Origin: Bacteroides sp. GM023
Lineage (GTDB): Bacteria > Bacteroidota > Bacteroidia > Bacteroidales > Bacteroidaceae
Direction: 5' to 3'
Length of the DNA stretch: 64,000 nt
Assembly (NCBI RefSeq): GCF_014750685.1
Contig: NZ_JAAXGE010000001.1
Span: 248,001 to 312,000 of the forward strand
This document shows, in pieces, positions 16,983-27,313 of this stretch. The position numbers were made by a program, and so were the translations under genes. The notes below the pieces were generated by a model. It worked only from the letters and a program-made list of their open reading frames with translations, was not told the DNA's origin and did no database searches. Position 1 is the stretch's first letter. Each line of letters starts with the position of its first letter.

Positions 16983-17804
16983 TTATAGATTAAGATTCTG
17001 TATAAACTGCCGGAAGTGTGTATGTAAAGTGTCCAAATCCTCTTTTGCATATCTAAAATGTGTAGAATGAGGCAATCGGATAATAACTTGATATGATTTC
17101 GGTAGCTTATGCTCAAATACTTGTACACTGGATGTACTGACTAACTCATCCCGATCTGCGTGAATAACTAAGGTCGGGATATTTATTTTCTGAAGTATTT
17201 TCCGGGTACGTGCCATGAGATGGAATAAATCAATAATCCGTGGTGCCCAAGTCAGATACCTGAAAACGGAGCAGGGGGCTACACTGCTGGCTTGCAGAAG
17301 TGCGAAAGCCGGATCATCTTCGGGAATATGACTGCAAAAACCTATTTTTAGATTATTTCGAATTGCCCGCCATTTGACACGTACATATAGTGGAGTGTCG
17401 ATGACGATAATTCCCCGTATCTGTTTAGTATCTTCCGTATATGCCAATAAGGAAAGAAGACTGCCCATTGAATGACCGACGAGTATAATATTCGTATATC
17501 TCTTTCTGTAGTAGTCGATTTGTTGTCTGACATGTTCTTGCCATGTCTCCTTATTATGGCGTGCAAAATCTTTTCCGCTTCCACCGTGTCCGGGTAATAA
17601 TAAAGCGGCGGCAGCATATCCCATCGCGACACTTATATCAATTAGTTGAGTGAATTGGTCGGGACCTTCTACAATGCCGTGAATGAATATAACTATATGA
17701 TTAGTGTTTTCTATGTCAATATAACGTGGCTCTGTGGGATACATATCAAGGTATTGTTGTTTATCAAAGGTTATTACTCTGTTTAACCGGATAAAAGTAA
17801 TCAT
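16983..17804 (-). CDS. Alpha/beta-hydrolase (monoacylglycerol lipase/esterase-like)
   Basis: 273 residues from the Met at 17804. An alternative Met at 17921 adds 39 Lys-rich residues but would run across the promoter of the divergent sigma-factor gene. The fold is clear: FIHGIVEGPDQF oxyanion region, LLLPGHGGSG, nucleophile elbow GHSMGSLLSLLAY, acid in VIHADRDELVS and His in LPHSTHFRY. No signal peptide, so cytoplasmic. It resembles small serine esterases or monoacylglycerol-lipase-like hydrolases; the true substrate cannot be told. It converges on the ABC gene with 7 bases between stop codons and is divergent from the ECF sigma gene. No confident minus-strand promoter was found, so the start remains unsettled. 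Confidence 0.8.
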   Translation of the reverse strand: MITFIRLNRVITFDKQQYLDMYPTEPRYIDIENTNHIVIFIHGIVEGPDQFTQLIDISVAMGYAAAALLLPGHGGSGKDFARHNKETWQEHVRQQIDYYRKRYTNIILVGHSMGSLLSLLAYTEDTKQIRGIIVIDTPLYVRVKWRAIRNNLKIGFCSHIPEDDPAFALLQASSVAPCSVFRYLTWAPRIIDLFHLMARTRKILQKINIPTLVIHADRDELVSTSSVQVFEHKLPKSYQVIIRLPHSTHFRYAKEDLDTLHTHFRQFIQNLNL

Positions 17805-17896
17805 TTTTGTTGAATACTGCTTGATAAACGCTTCTTTTCTTTTTGCGAGGATTTTAATATTTTCCAATAAAATGATAGTTTTTTGCTCTGATTGTT

Positions 17897-17904
17897 TATC
17901 TTTG
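17897..17904 (+). promoter_or_regulatory. Promoter -7 box of the ECF sigma gene
   Basis: TATCTTTG, exact TAnnTTTG, 35 bases before the ATG at 17939. Confidence 0.6.
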
Positions 17905-17938
17905 CCCCCAACTGAATACAAAAAGTGATAAGAAAGAC

Positions 17939-18505
17939 ATGGATAATAGTCAAAATGTTATAGCTGTATTGTACAGGAAACATTGGCATAAACTCTATAT
18001 TCATGCATATAATCTGTTGAATGATGGAGAGAGTGCAAAAGATGTCGTGAACGATGTCTTTTGTTCTGTGCTCGAAAATAGCAAACAGTTGACGACGGAA
18101 GCTGATTTGCTTCCTTTATTCTATGTCATGGTGAAAAATCGCTGCATCGACCATATTCGTCATCAGAACGTGGTGTCTAAAAATGCGGAAAGGTATTTGG
18201 AAGAATTATACAGCGGTTGGACTGCAAAGGAATATCGCGACTATGAGGATAAAATCAATCGGATGCAAGAGAGTATCCGGCAGATGGCGCCGCAAATGCG
18301 AACAGTAGTGGAAGAGTTTTTTCTGAATGAAAAGAAATGTGCGGAAATCAGTGAAATATTAAATATCAGTGATAATACAGTCAGAACTCACATTGCCAGG
18401 GCTTTGAAAATACTTCGTAAACGGTTAAGTGTCTTTTTTCTTTTTACATTCGTTTATATAGATTGCCGGGCATATATAGCTCACCTGTTGGATATATATA
18501 TCTAG
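17939..18505 (+). CDS. ECF-type RNA polymerase sigma factor
   Basis: 188 residues. Region 2 (about 8-75) contains the aspartate-rich core-binding helix AKDVVNDVFCSVLEN and the region 2.3/2.4 stretch FYVMVKNRCIDHIRHQ. Region 4 (about 105-160) has the helix-turn-helix AEISEILNISDNTVRTHIARALKILRKRL (in part). The last 25 residues are hydrophobic and probably a strain-level extension. It directs RNA polymerase to promoters of the downstream genes when released by its anti-sigma partner, which is encoded about 115 bases further on. The order sigma, FecR, STN-SusC, SusD is the standard Bacteroides trans-envelope signalling cassette, in which the loaded transporter signals through the periplasm. Confidence 0.92.
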   Translation: MDNSQNVIAVLYRKHWHKLYIHAYNLLNDGESAKDVVNDVFCSVLENSKQLTTEADLLPLFYVMVKNRCIDHIRHQNVVSKNAERYLEELYSGWTAKEYRDYEDKINRMQESIRQMAPQMRTVVEEFFLNEKKCAEISEILNISDNTVRTHIARALKILRKRLSVFFLFTFVYIDCRAYIAHLLDIYI

Positions 18506-18619
18506 TGTATTGGAGGGAAGCTGTTATTTATGAATTTTATTATATATTTTAAAAAAAATCTCTTTTAGGTGTCATCAATTTCGGTTAGCTCTACGTATTA
18601 AGATAAACAGTTGACTATA

Positions 18620-19684
18620 ATGATGGAGAATTCAGACCAAAATTTAGACTATGCACTGCGTGCGATACAAGAACCGCAACTAAGGGAGACAGAAGAGTTT
18701 CACCAATGGATAGGTGTGCCTGAAAATAAGGAGCTCTTTCTCGACCTGATGGCTTGCAAAGAAGCCGTGATGCGTGAGAGTCTGGATAAGAAACGCAAGG
18801 CAAAGTCGAGGCGGCTTATATGGGCAGCGACTTCGGCTGCGGCTGCCATCCTGGTTTTGGCTTTTCTGATTCCTTCATTGCTTCCTTCTGATTATGTAAG
18901 AAAAGCGCAGCCGGTACGATTCTTTGAAGCAACTGCCAATGTGGAACATGTGATGCTGCAAATGGACGGTCAGGAAGAGCAACTGTTGGAAGATAGCGTG
19001 ATGGACATCAAGGAATGGAAAACATTGACACCGGATACCACTTGCTGCCAGACATTGACCACACCGCGTGGGAAAAGTTTCCTGCTCGTACTGTCCGACG
19101 GGACTAAAGTATGGATAAATGCAGAAAGTAGTCTACGCTATCCTGTTGCGTTCAATGGAAAGGAACGACGGGTAGAACTGAAGGGTGAAGCCTGTTTTGA
19201 AGTGGCAAAGGATGAGAATTGTCCCTTTATTGTAAGTGCTGACGGCATGGATACCCACGTACTGGGTACTAAATTCAATGTACGGTCATATACGACAGAA
19301 GACCGCCACGTGACATTGGTACATGGGAAAGTGCAGGTTACCAATAAGAATAGCCTTAAATCCATAATACTTCAACCCGGACAGGATCTGACTTATACGG
19401 AAACCGGAGAAGAGAAAATATCGAATGTCAATATAGCTACTTATACGGCCTGGACAGAAGGAATGTTTTATTTTGAAGATGCATCGCTGGAAGAAATCAT
19501 GGGTTCTTTGGGTAGATGGTACAACGTGAACATCGACTTTGAACAAACTGAACTATACAATATCCGTCTGAACTTTTGGACTAAGCGCAATGCTCATTTG
19601 GACGAAGCAGTGGAACTGCTGAATAAATTGGAAAAAGTACGTGTAGACTATCAGGAGGGAACTATTACGATTAGACATATATAA
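18620..19684 (+). CDS. FecR-family anti-sigma factor
   Basis: 354 residues from the first ATG (18620); a TTG three codons earlier is less likely. The cytoplasmic N-terminal part (1-65) would hold the sigma factor. One membrane helix follows (about 68-88, AATSAAAAILVLAFLIPSLL). The periplasmic FecR domain is at about 135-230, with motifs RGKSFLLVLSDGTKVWINAESSLRYP (in part), GEACFEVAKDENCPFIV and VLGTKFNVRSY. The C-terminal DUF4974 domain (about 275-354) includes LEEIMGSLGRWYNV. It receives the signal from the STN domain of the adjacent SusC protein, encoded 20 bases downstream, and releases the ECF sigma. Family and role are well supported by sequence and order. Confidence 0.93.
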   Translation: MMENSDQNLDYALRAIQEPQLRETEEFHQWIGVPENKELFLDLMACKEAVMRESLDKKRKAKSRRLIWAATSAAAAILVLAFLIPSLLPSDYVRKAQPVRFFEATANVEHVMLQMDGQEEQLLEDSVMDIKEWKTLTPDTTCCQTLTTPRGKSFLLVLSDGTKVWINAESSLRYPVAFNGKERRVELKGEACFEVAKDENCPFIVSADGMDTHVLGTKFNVRSYTTEDRHVTLVHGKVQVTNKNSLKSIILQPGQDLTYTETGEEKISNVNIATYTAWTEGMFYFEDASLEEIMGSLGRWYNVNIDFEQTELYNIRLNFWTKRNAHLDEAVELLNKLEKVRVDYQEGTITIRHI

Positions 19685-19704
19685 CTTTAACAAATACAAC
19701 TCTT

Positions 19705-22700
19705 ATGGAAAAACAACTAATTGCATTGTCTTACAAAAAGGCAATGAGGAAGGTCGTATGGATGAAAACTGCCTGCTTATTGCTGATGTTTGTCACTGGC
19801 TTGCATGGATGGGCGCAGGAAACGAACAGTAAATTAATCTCTTTGGAACTGAAAGAAGTCCCACTGGGAGAGGCTTTGAAGCAGTTCAGCAATGTGTCCG
19901 GGTATAAGGTGAATTTCCCAACTGAGGATGTCAAATCGTATCGGGTAAGTGTAAGCATACAGCAGTTAGCACCTTTGGCGGCACTTCAGAAAATCCTGGA
20001 AGGAAAACCTTTCGAATATGAGGTGGACCAGAATTTTATCACTGTCCGTAAAGTGAAGCCAGCTTCGAATACTACCACGCGTAAAGTCAGAAACATCGAG
20101 GGGCGGGTAATGGATGAAAAAGGTGATCCGTTGCCGGGTGCGAATATCCGCGGAATAGACAGCCCGTTTGGAGCTATTTCCAATATCGAAGGAAAATTCA
20201 CCTGTAAAGTGCTGGCGGAAACTCACACTCTGGAAGTCTCTTTTGTTGGCATGCAGACCGAAAAGGTGTCTATCAAAGGGCGTACCAGTGTCAATGTGAT
20301 TATGTATGAAGACAAGAAACAACTGGGTGACGTAGTTGTGACAGGTTATCAGCGTATCAGTCGTGAACGTTCTACTGCTTCTTTCGGTTTCATAGATTCC
20401 GAACAACTGACAAGACAAATGCACAGTGACCTGGCGTCATCTCTGGAAGGGCAAATAGCCGGTTTGCGTATGAATATCAATCCGAATAACGGGGATATGA
20501 GTCCTATCCTTCGCGGTGTAGGTACATTCTCAAATGATGTAGGTACAAATCCGCTAATCGTAGTGGATGATATGCCGACTGACCTGACTTTGAGTGAGAT
20601 AAATCCTTATAATGTAGAAAGTATTACTGTTTTGAAAGATGCGGCTGCCGCCAGTATTTATGGTGCTTTGGCTGCGAATGGAGTTATCGTAGTAACTACG
20701 AAACAAGCCAAAAGAGAAGGTGCGAACGTGTCTATTAATGCCGACTGGTTTATCACTACCAAACCAAATTTTAAAAGCTTGAATCTAGCTTCTACCAGCG
20801 ATATTATTGATTATCAGACGGCTGTGTTTGATGCCAATGTAGCCGAAATAGGGAGTGCGTCGGGATACTTGTCCGGTTTTAATTCCGGATACTACAATCC
20901 TCTATTCCAACTTTATCTGGATCGGGAAAATGGAGATATCAGCAGTAATGAGGTAAATGCTACTTTGAACCAATGGCGCAATAATGACTATTATAAAGAA
21001 TATCGCGATAACGCTTGGCGTACAGCCGTGACTCAGCGTTATAACGTGAGTGTATCTCAAAAGTCCGGAAATAACAATCACTTTCTTTCTTTCAATTATG
21101 AGACTGACAATCAGCGTATCATAAGCAGCAAGAGTAATCGGATTTCCTTGTATTACAAGTCGAACTATGCGATTACGAGTTGGATGAATGTGAATGCCGG
21201 CATAGACGTACGAATGGGGCGCAGCTACACACCGAATACAAGCTACACCAACTATGCCATGCAGCAAAGGTATGAACGGATATTGGATGCCGACGGCAAC
21301 CGTTATACTTCTCCTTACGTCAATGTAGGCAACATTACTTACAATGGAAGTGTGGTGGGGAACGCCGAGGGGGTTACACCTTACAAATCGTTTGGCTTCA
21401 ATGTGCTTGATGCACTGGATGAAAGTAAGACTAAGTCACATGATGTCAGTATTCGTCCCTTCGTTAGTTTACAGGCTCGTTTCCTGAAAATGTTTAAGTA
21501 CAACTTTATGTATCAGTATGAATGGAACAAGAGTAAGAACGAACTGTTTGATTCGGACGATTCTTACGCAATACGTATGTTGCACAACAGTATGGTTGAT
21601 ACGGATGGAAAAGCGCATTTGCCACAAGGAGGTCGATATTCCCAGTTGGAAGTTGGAAGTAACCGCTATACTGTACGAAACCAGATAGACTTTGGCAAAA
21701 GCTGGAAACATCATACTGTGACTGCCATTGCCGGATTGGAATTCCGTGAAAACAAGGTTCCGAAATCTACCAGTCAATTATTTTATGGCTACGATCCGCA
21801 AACGCTGACTTCTGATCAAATAAATTGGCAGGAATTCCGTGACGGTGTGGGAAACAGTGCCCTTTCCGGCAGTAGAATTACTTTGTCGGGGCTGGCCGGC
21901 TCTTTAAAGGAGACGCGCCATCGTTATGCATCTTTTTATGCGAATGCAGCATATTCTTTCCTGTCCCGCTATAATCTGTCGGGAAGTATCCGTTGGGATC
22001 AAGCCGACTTGTTCGGCCTTGACATACGCAACCAGCGTCATCCCTTGTGGTCTGTCGGTGCTTCCTGGATTCTGTCGGAAGAATCATTCATGAAAGAGAT
22101 TTCCTGGTTGGATTATCTCAAAGTGCGTATGACTTACGGGATTAACGGTAACGTGGACCAAAGCTCGACCACTTATTTTATTGTCAAACAAAAGACACAG
22201 AGCAATCCTATCAAAACGACCTATCTGACGTATAACGACGATGACCTGCCCAATCCGAAACTGCGTTGGGAGAAGACAGCCACTTATAATGTAGGATTGG
22301 ATTTCCGCCTGTTCAATAATGTGATTAGCGGTAGTTTGGAATACTACAACCGGCAGTCGTCCGATTTGCTTGTACACCGATACATGGACCCGACTATAGG
22401 GGCAAAATCACGTGTAGTAAATAATGGGGAGATGCGTAACCGGGGTGTAGAGCTTTCCCTTACAGCTAACATCATCCGCAAGAAAGACTGGAATTTTGCT
22501 GTTGATTTCAACTTTGACCATAATAAGAACAAAATGTTGAAAGTGGATCATAGTGACGCGGATAATGCTTCGTCCTTTATTCAGAGCCCGCAGAATTATT
22601 TCATGGAAGGTACCAGCTATAATACGCTATGGGCCTATCGTATAGACCGTATCGAAAACGGCTATCCGGTAGCAGTGGATAAAGATGGAAATGATCTTGT

Positions 22701-23295
22701 GAAATTTAATGAAGACGGCACGGTAGCTAATATCACTACTAGTTCATCGCTCAAAGGTACTGATGACTTAGTGAATCTCGGTTCAGTAACTCCGAAATTC
22801 AGTGGCTCACTGGCTTTCAGGCTCAACTACAAGAATTTCGATCTGAATGCTTTCTTCGTGTATGCCGGTGGTAATAAACTACGTAATAGTGTGGTGAAAA
22901 TGAACGATCAAATAGGTGATCAAACTTTGAAGGGTATTTCCAACCGCTGGAGCGCAGATGTTTCGGACACACAAGTACGTATGTATCACGATATGCCGCA
23001 ACAAGTGAAATCTTATTCGGGTACTTTTCAGTATTGGTGGCAGTATGGTGACATAAACGTGAAAGACGCTGGCTATGTGAAATTGCGTAGTTTGAGTTTG
23101 GGATATAATTTGCCACTAACGATTTGCCAACATCTCCATCTCAATTCACTGAAGATAAAGGTACAAGTGAACAATCTGTTTACCTGGTGTAAGGCAGGGA
23201 ACGATATTGATCCCGAGAGCTACAATATGAATGGTGGAACACGTGGTATGGCTGCGCCCAAAACTTATTCCATCGGATTATCAACAAGTTTCTAA
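19705..23295 (+). CDS. SusC-like TonB-dependent transporter with STN signalling domain
   Basis: 1196 residues. The signal segment is at about 15-38 (WMKTACLLLMFVTGLHGWAQ). The STN domain (about 42-115) runs from LISLELKEVPLGEALKQF to FITVRKV and marks it as a transducer that talks to FecR. A carboxypeptidase-regulatory-like domain (about 130-210) begins IEGRVMDEKGDPLPGAN. The plug includes DVVVTGYQRISRERSTASFG in place of the more usual DEVVVVGYG. The barrel ends TYSIGLSTSF. It imports a ligand whose identity cannot be read from the sequence. No glycoside hydrolase is in the cassette; the only enzyme is a metalloprotease, so a peptide or glycoprotein-derived ligand is possible. The SusD partner follows after 20 bases. 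Confidence 0.94.
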   Translation: MEKQLIALSYKKAMRKVVWMKTACLLLMFVTGLHGWAQETNSKLISLELKEVPLGEALKQFSNVSGYKVNFPTEDVKSYRVSVSIQQLAPLAALQKILEGKPFEYEVDQNFITVRKVKPASNTTTRKVRNIEGRVMDEKGDPLPGANIRGIDSPFGAISNIEGKFTCKVLAETHTLEVSFVGMQTEKVSIKGRTSVNVIMYEDKKQLGDVVVTGYQRISRERSTASFGFIDSEQLTRQMHSDLASSLEGQIAGLRMNINPNNGDMSPILRGVGTFSNDVGTNPLIVVDDMPTDLTLSEINPYNVESITVLKDAAAASIYGALAANGVIVVTTKQAKREGANVSINADWFITTKPNFKSLNLASTSDIIDYQTAVFDANVAEIGSASGYLSGFNSGYYNPLFQLYLDRENGDISSNEVNATLNQWRNNDYYKEYRDNAWRTAVTQRYNVSVSQKSGNNNHFLSFNYETDNQRIISSKSNRISLYYKSNYAITSWMNVNAGIDVRMGRSYTPNTSYTNYAMQQRYERILDADGNRYTSPYVNVGNITYNGSVVGNAEGVTPYKSFGFNVLDALDESKTKSHDVSIRPFVSLQARFLKMFKYNFMYQYEWNKSKNELFDSDDSYAIRMLHNSMVDTDGKAHLPQGGRYSQLEVGSNRYTVRNQIDFGKSWKHHTVTAIAGLEFRENKVPKSTSQLFYGYDPQTLTSDQINWQEFRDGVGNSALSGSRITLSGLAGSLKETRHRYASFYANAAYSFLSRYNLSGSIRWDQADLFGLDIRNQRHPLWSVGASWILSEESFMKEISWLDYLKVRMTYGINGNVDQSSTTYFIVKQKTQSNPIKTTYLTYNDDDLPNPKLRWEKTATYNVGLDFRLFNNVISGSLEYYNRQSSDLLVHRYMDPTIGAKSRVVNNGEMRNRGVELSLTANIIRKKDWNFAVDFNFDHNKNKMLKVDHSDADNASSFIQSPQNYFMEGTSYNTLWAYRIDRIENGYPVAVDKDGNDLVKFNEDGTVANITTSSSLKGTDDLVNLGSVTPKFSGSLAFRLNYKNFDLNAFFVYAGGNKLRNSVVKMNDQIGDQTLKGISNRWSADVSDTQVRMYHDMPQQVKSYSGTFQYWWQYGDINVKDAGYVKLRSLSLGYNLPLTICQHLHLNSLKIKVQVNNLFTWCKAGNDIDPESYNMNGGTRGMAAPKTYSIGLSTSF

Positions 23296-23315
23296 CTATT
23301 TAAAAAACATAGGAT

Positions 23316-24743
23316 ATGCGTAAATTACTTTATATTTTACCGATTATTCTCATAATAGGGTTTGCAGCCTGTGAGAATTATGTGGATATAACTCCCACGG
23401 GGCAGAAAACTGTGGATTCTACCCAAACTTATTACGAATTGGTGGCATTGCCTAACCGTACTTATAATTCGATATCTTTTGCTTTGTTGAGTGATAATGT
23501 ATGGGCGAAGGAATCGAATATCATAGGCAATGAATTTATCTCATGGGATGGTATCAATATGACTTTCAATGAGGAAGCCAACAGGAAAGAACTGAGTGAT
23601 AACAATCTGTATGCTAACTGTTACACGTACATCTTGCGATCGAATATTGTTATTTCATTGGTAGATAACAGCCAGGGCGACAAAGATGTGAAGGAACTGG
23701 CTAAGGCGGAAGCGAAGATCATGCGAGCCTGGGATCATTTTATTGCGGTGAATATGTATGCGAAGGCTTATAATCCGGAAACGGCAGCAAGTGACGGCGG
23801 AGTTGCTATCGTCAGTAAATATGACTTGGAAGCGACTCCGAACAAATCGACTGTTGCCGAAGTTTATGATTTTATCATTAAGGATATAGAAGATGCACTT
23901 CCTTATTTGCAGGAAGAGCCGGTGAATGTATATCATCCGTCCAAAGCATTTGGTTATGCATTGGCTGCCCGCGTTTATCTGTTCCATCGGGACTGGAAGA
24001 AAGCGAAAGAAGCTGCGGAAGAATCGTTGAAACTGAATAGTAGCTTGATTGATTATATAGCGTTGGCAGACGAGGGTGGACCGACCAAGGTTTCGACTTA
24101 TGCCAAAGGCGGTAATCCGGAGATTTTGAACTATGCTTATATGGGAGGAACTTCTGACAACCTGACTTATATGTATGGAATGCTTAGTCCGGAAATGGTA
24201 CAACTTTACGGTGATAATGACGAACGCATGAACCAGTTTTTCAAAATGACTGGCAACAGTATCTATTATTTTGACGAAGGTTCAGGTGCTGCTTTGTGGA
24301 ATTCTTCGATTACCTATTCTAAATTCCAGTCGATGTCCGTAGGTATGCGTACTGCTGAAGTTTATCTGATTTTGGCTGAAGCTAAAGCACGGTTAAAAGA
24401 CATACCGGGGGCTGTCGAAACATTGAACCTGTTGCGCGAGAAACGAATCAGAGGCACTGAAGCCGTATTGCCGGAACCGGCTACCGAACGTGAGATGGTA
24501 CAGGCGGTCATTGATGAACGCCGTAAGGAATTGATTTCCGGTTTTAGCCGTTTTTGGGACTTGAAGCGATACAATATGGAAGCTGATTATGCGAAAACAA
24601 TCACTCGCAAGTTCCCGATAGTTACTACCGGTGTTGAGCAAAAGACGTACACATTGCGCCCGGATTCACGATTGTATATCATTCCATTCCCAGTAGATGC
24701 CCGTGAAAAGAACCCGAACATAACGTTGAACACTAACGAATAA
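23316..24743 (+). CDS. SusD/RagB-family lipoprotein
   Basis: 475 residues. The lipoprotein signal ends IIGFAAC (Cys19), then ENYVDITPTG. SusD helical motifs are visible: AEAKIMRAWDHFIAVNMYAKAY, the TPR-like LAARVYLFHRDWKKAKEAAEESL, and the C-terminal ERRKELISGFSRFWDLKRYN. It is short for the family, which agrees with RagB-like members found in ECF-sigma cassettes. It partners the STN-SusC transporter encoded 20 bases upstream. The next gene, 17 bases downstream, is a metalloprotease and is probably co-transcribed. Confidence 0.94.
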   Translation: MRKLLYILPIILIIGFAACENYVDITPTGQKTVDSTQTYYELVALPNRTYNSISFALLSDNVWAKESNIIGNEFISWDGINMTFNEEANRKELSDNNLYANCYTYILRSNIVISLVDNSQGDKDVKELAKAEAKIMRAWDHFIAVNMYAKAYNPETAASDGGVAIVSKYDLEATPNKSTVAEVYDFIIKDIEDALPYLQEEPVNVYHPSKAFGYALAARVYLFHRDWKKAKEAAEESLKLNSSLIDYIALADEGGPTKVSTYAKGGNPEILNYAYMGGTSDNLTYMYGMLSPEMVQLYGDNDERMNQFFKMTGNSIYYFDEGSGAALWNSSITYSKFQSMSVGMRTAEVYLILAEAKARLKDIPGAVETLNLLREKRIRGTEAVLPEPATEREMVQAVIDERRKELISGFSRFWDLKRYNMEADYAKTITRKFPIVTTGVEQKTYTLRPDSRLYIIPFPVDAREKNPNITLNTNE

Positions 24744-24760
24744 AAAATAAAAAGAAAAAC

Positions 24761-27274
24761 ATGCGAAAGATTTTGATGATGGCCGTGTTAGTGCTCCTGT
24801 CCTTGCAAGGTGTTGGAGCACATACCGTCGGTGAATATCTGCTTGATGGCGGAAAGAAGAAATTAGTAGCCCAAGAGGATACTACCAAGAAAACTACACC
24901 CTATGAGAAACTGCTGAAAGAAGGCGGAAGCGAGTGTGAGGGTATGTTTACAGTGCGTCATATCAAAGATGACTGGTATTTTGAAGTGCCGGATTCTCTG
25001 TTGGGACGATTACTGTTGGCTGTTACCCGGTTTAAGGCTGTGCCACAGGGATTTAAGCTGATTAGTGGTGAAGAAGTGAACCGAAGTGTGGTCTATTGGG
25101 AACAACATAACGATAAGACTCTCTTTCTGCGCGAGTATGTGCAATCACAGTTTGCCCGTCCAGGTGATAAAATAGCTGAGGCATTGAAACAGTCTACCGT
25201 TGACCCGGTGATCTATAAATTCGATGTTATCGGCAGAAACCCGGATACACAGGCACAGCTCATCAATGTATCCAAGTTTCTTTTGAGTGATAACAAGACA
25301 ACTGGCTTTACATCAAGCGACCGTTCTATTCTCGGTATTGGTTCTTTGGTTCAGGATCGTACGTTTATGGATACCATAAAGACATATCCTATCAATGTAG
25401 AGGTGTTGACTTTGCGTACTTACGGCATCACTTCCGGCAAACTTCCGGCTGCACAGACTGGTTCTGTGACCGTGAAACTGAACACTAGCATCGTCATGTT
25501 GCCTAAAGTTCCTATGCAGCCGAGATTGGCGGATGAACGGGTGGGATTTTTTCAGAATCCATTGACTGAGTTCTCAGATGACCAACAGGTTACCGTACGT
25601 GGCGCTATCATTCAGCGTTACCGGTTGGAACCGAAAGACCCGGAACGTTATCGCCGTGGACTACTCACCGAACCGAAACGCCCTATTGTGTACTATATAG
25701 ATCCGGCAACACCGAAGAAATGGATACCTTATCTTAAAGCAGGTGTGAAAGACTGGAATGCAGCTTTTGAAGCCGCCGGATTTAAGAATGCCATAACGGC
25801 TAAGGAATGGCCGGATGATCCTACCATGAGTCTGGACGATGCACGCTACAGCGTATTGCGCTATCTGCCCTCGGAAAACGAGAACGCATATGGACCGCGT
25901 ATTGTAGACCCGCGTAGCGGGGAAATTATGGAAAGTCATATCTGTTGGTATCACAACGTGATGAACTTACTTAAAAAGTGGTACATGGTGCAATGCGGCC
26001 CTTTGGATAAACGTGCGCAGAAGATGACTTTTGATGATGAATTGATGGGGACGTTGATTCAGTTTGTTTCCTCACATGAAGTAGGACATACCCTCGGTCT
26101 GCGTCATAATATGGCTGCCAGTTCAGCTACTCCGGTGGAGAAATTGCGGGATAAAGCTTGGGTGGAAGCCAACGGGCACACGGTGTCAATAATGGACTAT
26201 GCACGTTTCAACTATGTAGCCCAACCGGAAGACCGGATTTCGGAAAAAGGACTTTTCCCCCGCATTGGTGATTATGATAAATGGGCTATTGAATGGGGCT
26301 ACCGCTATCGGCCGGAATTTAAAGACCCTTTCAAAGAGAAAGCGGCACTGCGTGCTGAAGTCACAAAGAAGCTGAAAGCAGACCGTCGTTTGTTGTTTAT
26401 CGGTGACGAGGGCAAAGGACCTGATCCGCGTAGCCAAAGTGAAGATTTGGGCGACAACAACATGAAGGCCAATGAATATGGCATGAAGAACTTGAAAAGA
26501 GTAATGGAAAATATACTGACTTGGACAGCACAACCTGACGGTCAGTATGATGATCTGAATACGATTTATAAGTCAGTCCGTGCACAGCATTTGAAATATA
26601 CTCTGCAAGTGCAGAGAAATCTGGGTGGTCGCTATACTAATAATCTGCCGGGAGACAAACCTCATGATTATCTGCCGCGTAGTGTACAGAAAGAGGCCGT
26701 AGAATGGCTGGGACGTAACTTATTCGAAGCTCCGCTTTGGCTCTATCCGGATGAGGTAGTGAGTTGCACGGGAGTCAAACCTATGGATGAGATTCGTGAC
26801 CGGCAGAGTTCTGTTGTCGCTTTATTGCTTGCCCCGGGAATGTTGTACAATATTCATTCGACTTCCTTATGTGGTTCGGAACCATATAAGCTTGACGAGT
26901 ATCTGAATGATGTGTTTACTGCAATATGGAAGCCTTTGAACACTTCCAATGAGAAGGAGAACAATCTCCGCCGCCAGTTACACCGGGCTTATCTGACATT
27001 TGCCGGACGTATGATGAACCCTGAAAGCAAGGATGTTGCCAATGCGAATGCAACATTCAACCGCTCCGATATTCTGCTTTTTATGGAAACGCATTTAGAT
27101 AAGGTGGAAGGATATGTGAAAAAGCAACTGTCTGTCTGTAAAGAAGGTGATTTTAATTATCGCCACTATACAGCTCTGTTGCGGGATATCAGGAAAACAA
27201 AAGAAGATTATTATGGAAAAAACGCCGAAACAGATACTTCTGCGAAGAAGCTTTTAGAAAAACAGGAAAACTAG
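24761..27274 (+). CDS. Zinc metalloprotease, DUF5117/DUF5118/DUF4953 type
   Basis: 837 residues with a signal peptide (1-20, ending GVGA). The N-terminal DUF5118/DUF5117-like region (about 45-300) precedes a metzincin-type catalytic domain. Zinc ligands His439, His443 and His449 and catalytic Glu440 lie in HEVGHTLGLRHNMA, and the Met-turn is VSIMDYARFNY about 35 residues later. It probably acts in the periplasm or at the surface. Bacteroides cassettes of this shape (ECF sigma, FecR, STN-SusC, SusD, DUF5117 protease) suggest uptake of peptides or processing of a protein ligand; the actual substrate is unknown. It is the last gene before a strong terminator at 27314-27356, which sets the operon end. 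Family call is firm. Confidence 0.9.
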   Translation: MRKILMMAVLVLLSLQGVGAHTVGEYLLDGGKKKLVAQEDTTKKTTPYEKLLKEGGSECEGMFTVRHIKDDWYFEVPDSLLGRLLLAVTRFKAVPQGFKLISGEEVNRSVVYWEQHNDKTLFLREYVQSQFARPGDKIAEALKQSTVDPVIYKFDVIGRNPDTQAQLINVSKFLLSDNKTTGFTSSDRSILGIGSLVQDRTFMDTIKTYPINVEVLTLRTYGITSGKLPAAQTGSVTVKLNTSIVMLPKVPMQPRLADERVGFFQNPLTEFSDDQQVTVRGAIIQRYRLEPKDPERYRRGLLTEPKRPIVYYIDPATPKKWIPYLKAGVKDWNAAFEAAGFKNAITAKEWPDDPTMSLDDARYSVLRYLPSENENAYGPRIVDPRSGEIMESHICWYHNVMNLLKKWYMVQCGPLDKRAQKMTFDDELMGTLIQFVSSHEVGHTLGLRHNMAASSATPVEKLRDKAWVEANGHTVSIMDYARFNYVAQPEDRISEKGLFPRIGDYDKWAIEWGYRYRPEFKDPFKEKAALRAEVTKKLKADRRLLFIGDEGKGPDPRSQSEDLGDNNMKANEYGMKNLKRVMENILTWTAQPDGQYDDLNTIYKSVRAQHLKYTLQVQRNLGGRYTNNLPGDKPHDYLPRSVQKEAVEWLGRNLFEAPLWLYPDEVVSCTGVKPMDEIRDRQSSVVALLLAPGMLYNIHSTSLCGSEPYKLDEYLNDVFTAIWKPLNTSNEKENNLRRQLHRAYLTFAGRMMNPESKDVANANATFNRSDILLFMETHLDKVEGYVKKQLSVCKEGDFNYRHYTALLRDIRKTKEDYYGKNAETDTSAKKLLEKQEN

Positions 27275-27313
27275 CACAGATTTTTATGCATTAAATTCTC
27301 TCTTTTTTTTAAT

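Noticed and set aside
17805..17921. N-terminal extension of the alpha/beta-hydrolase to Met 17921
   Set aside because: It would cover the promoter of the divergent sigma gene and adds a Lys-rich stretch without family similarity; kept only as an alternative.
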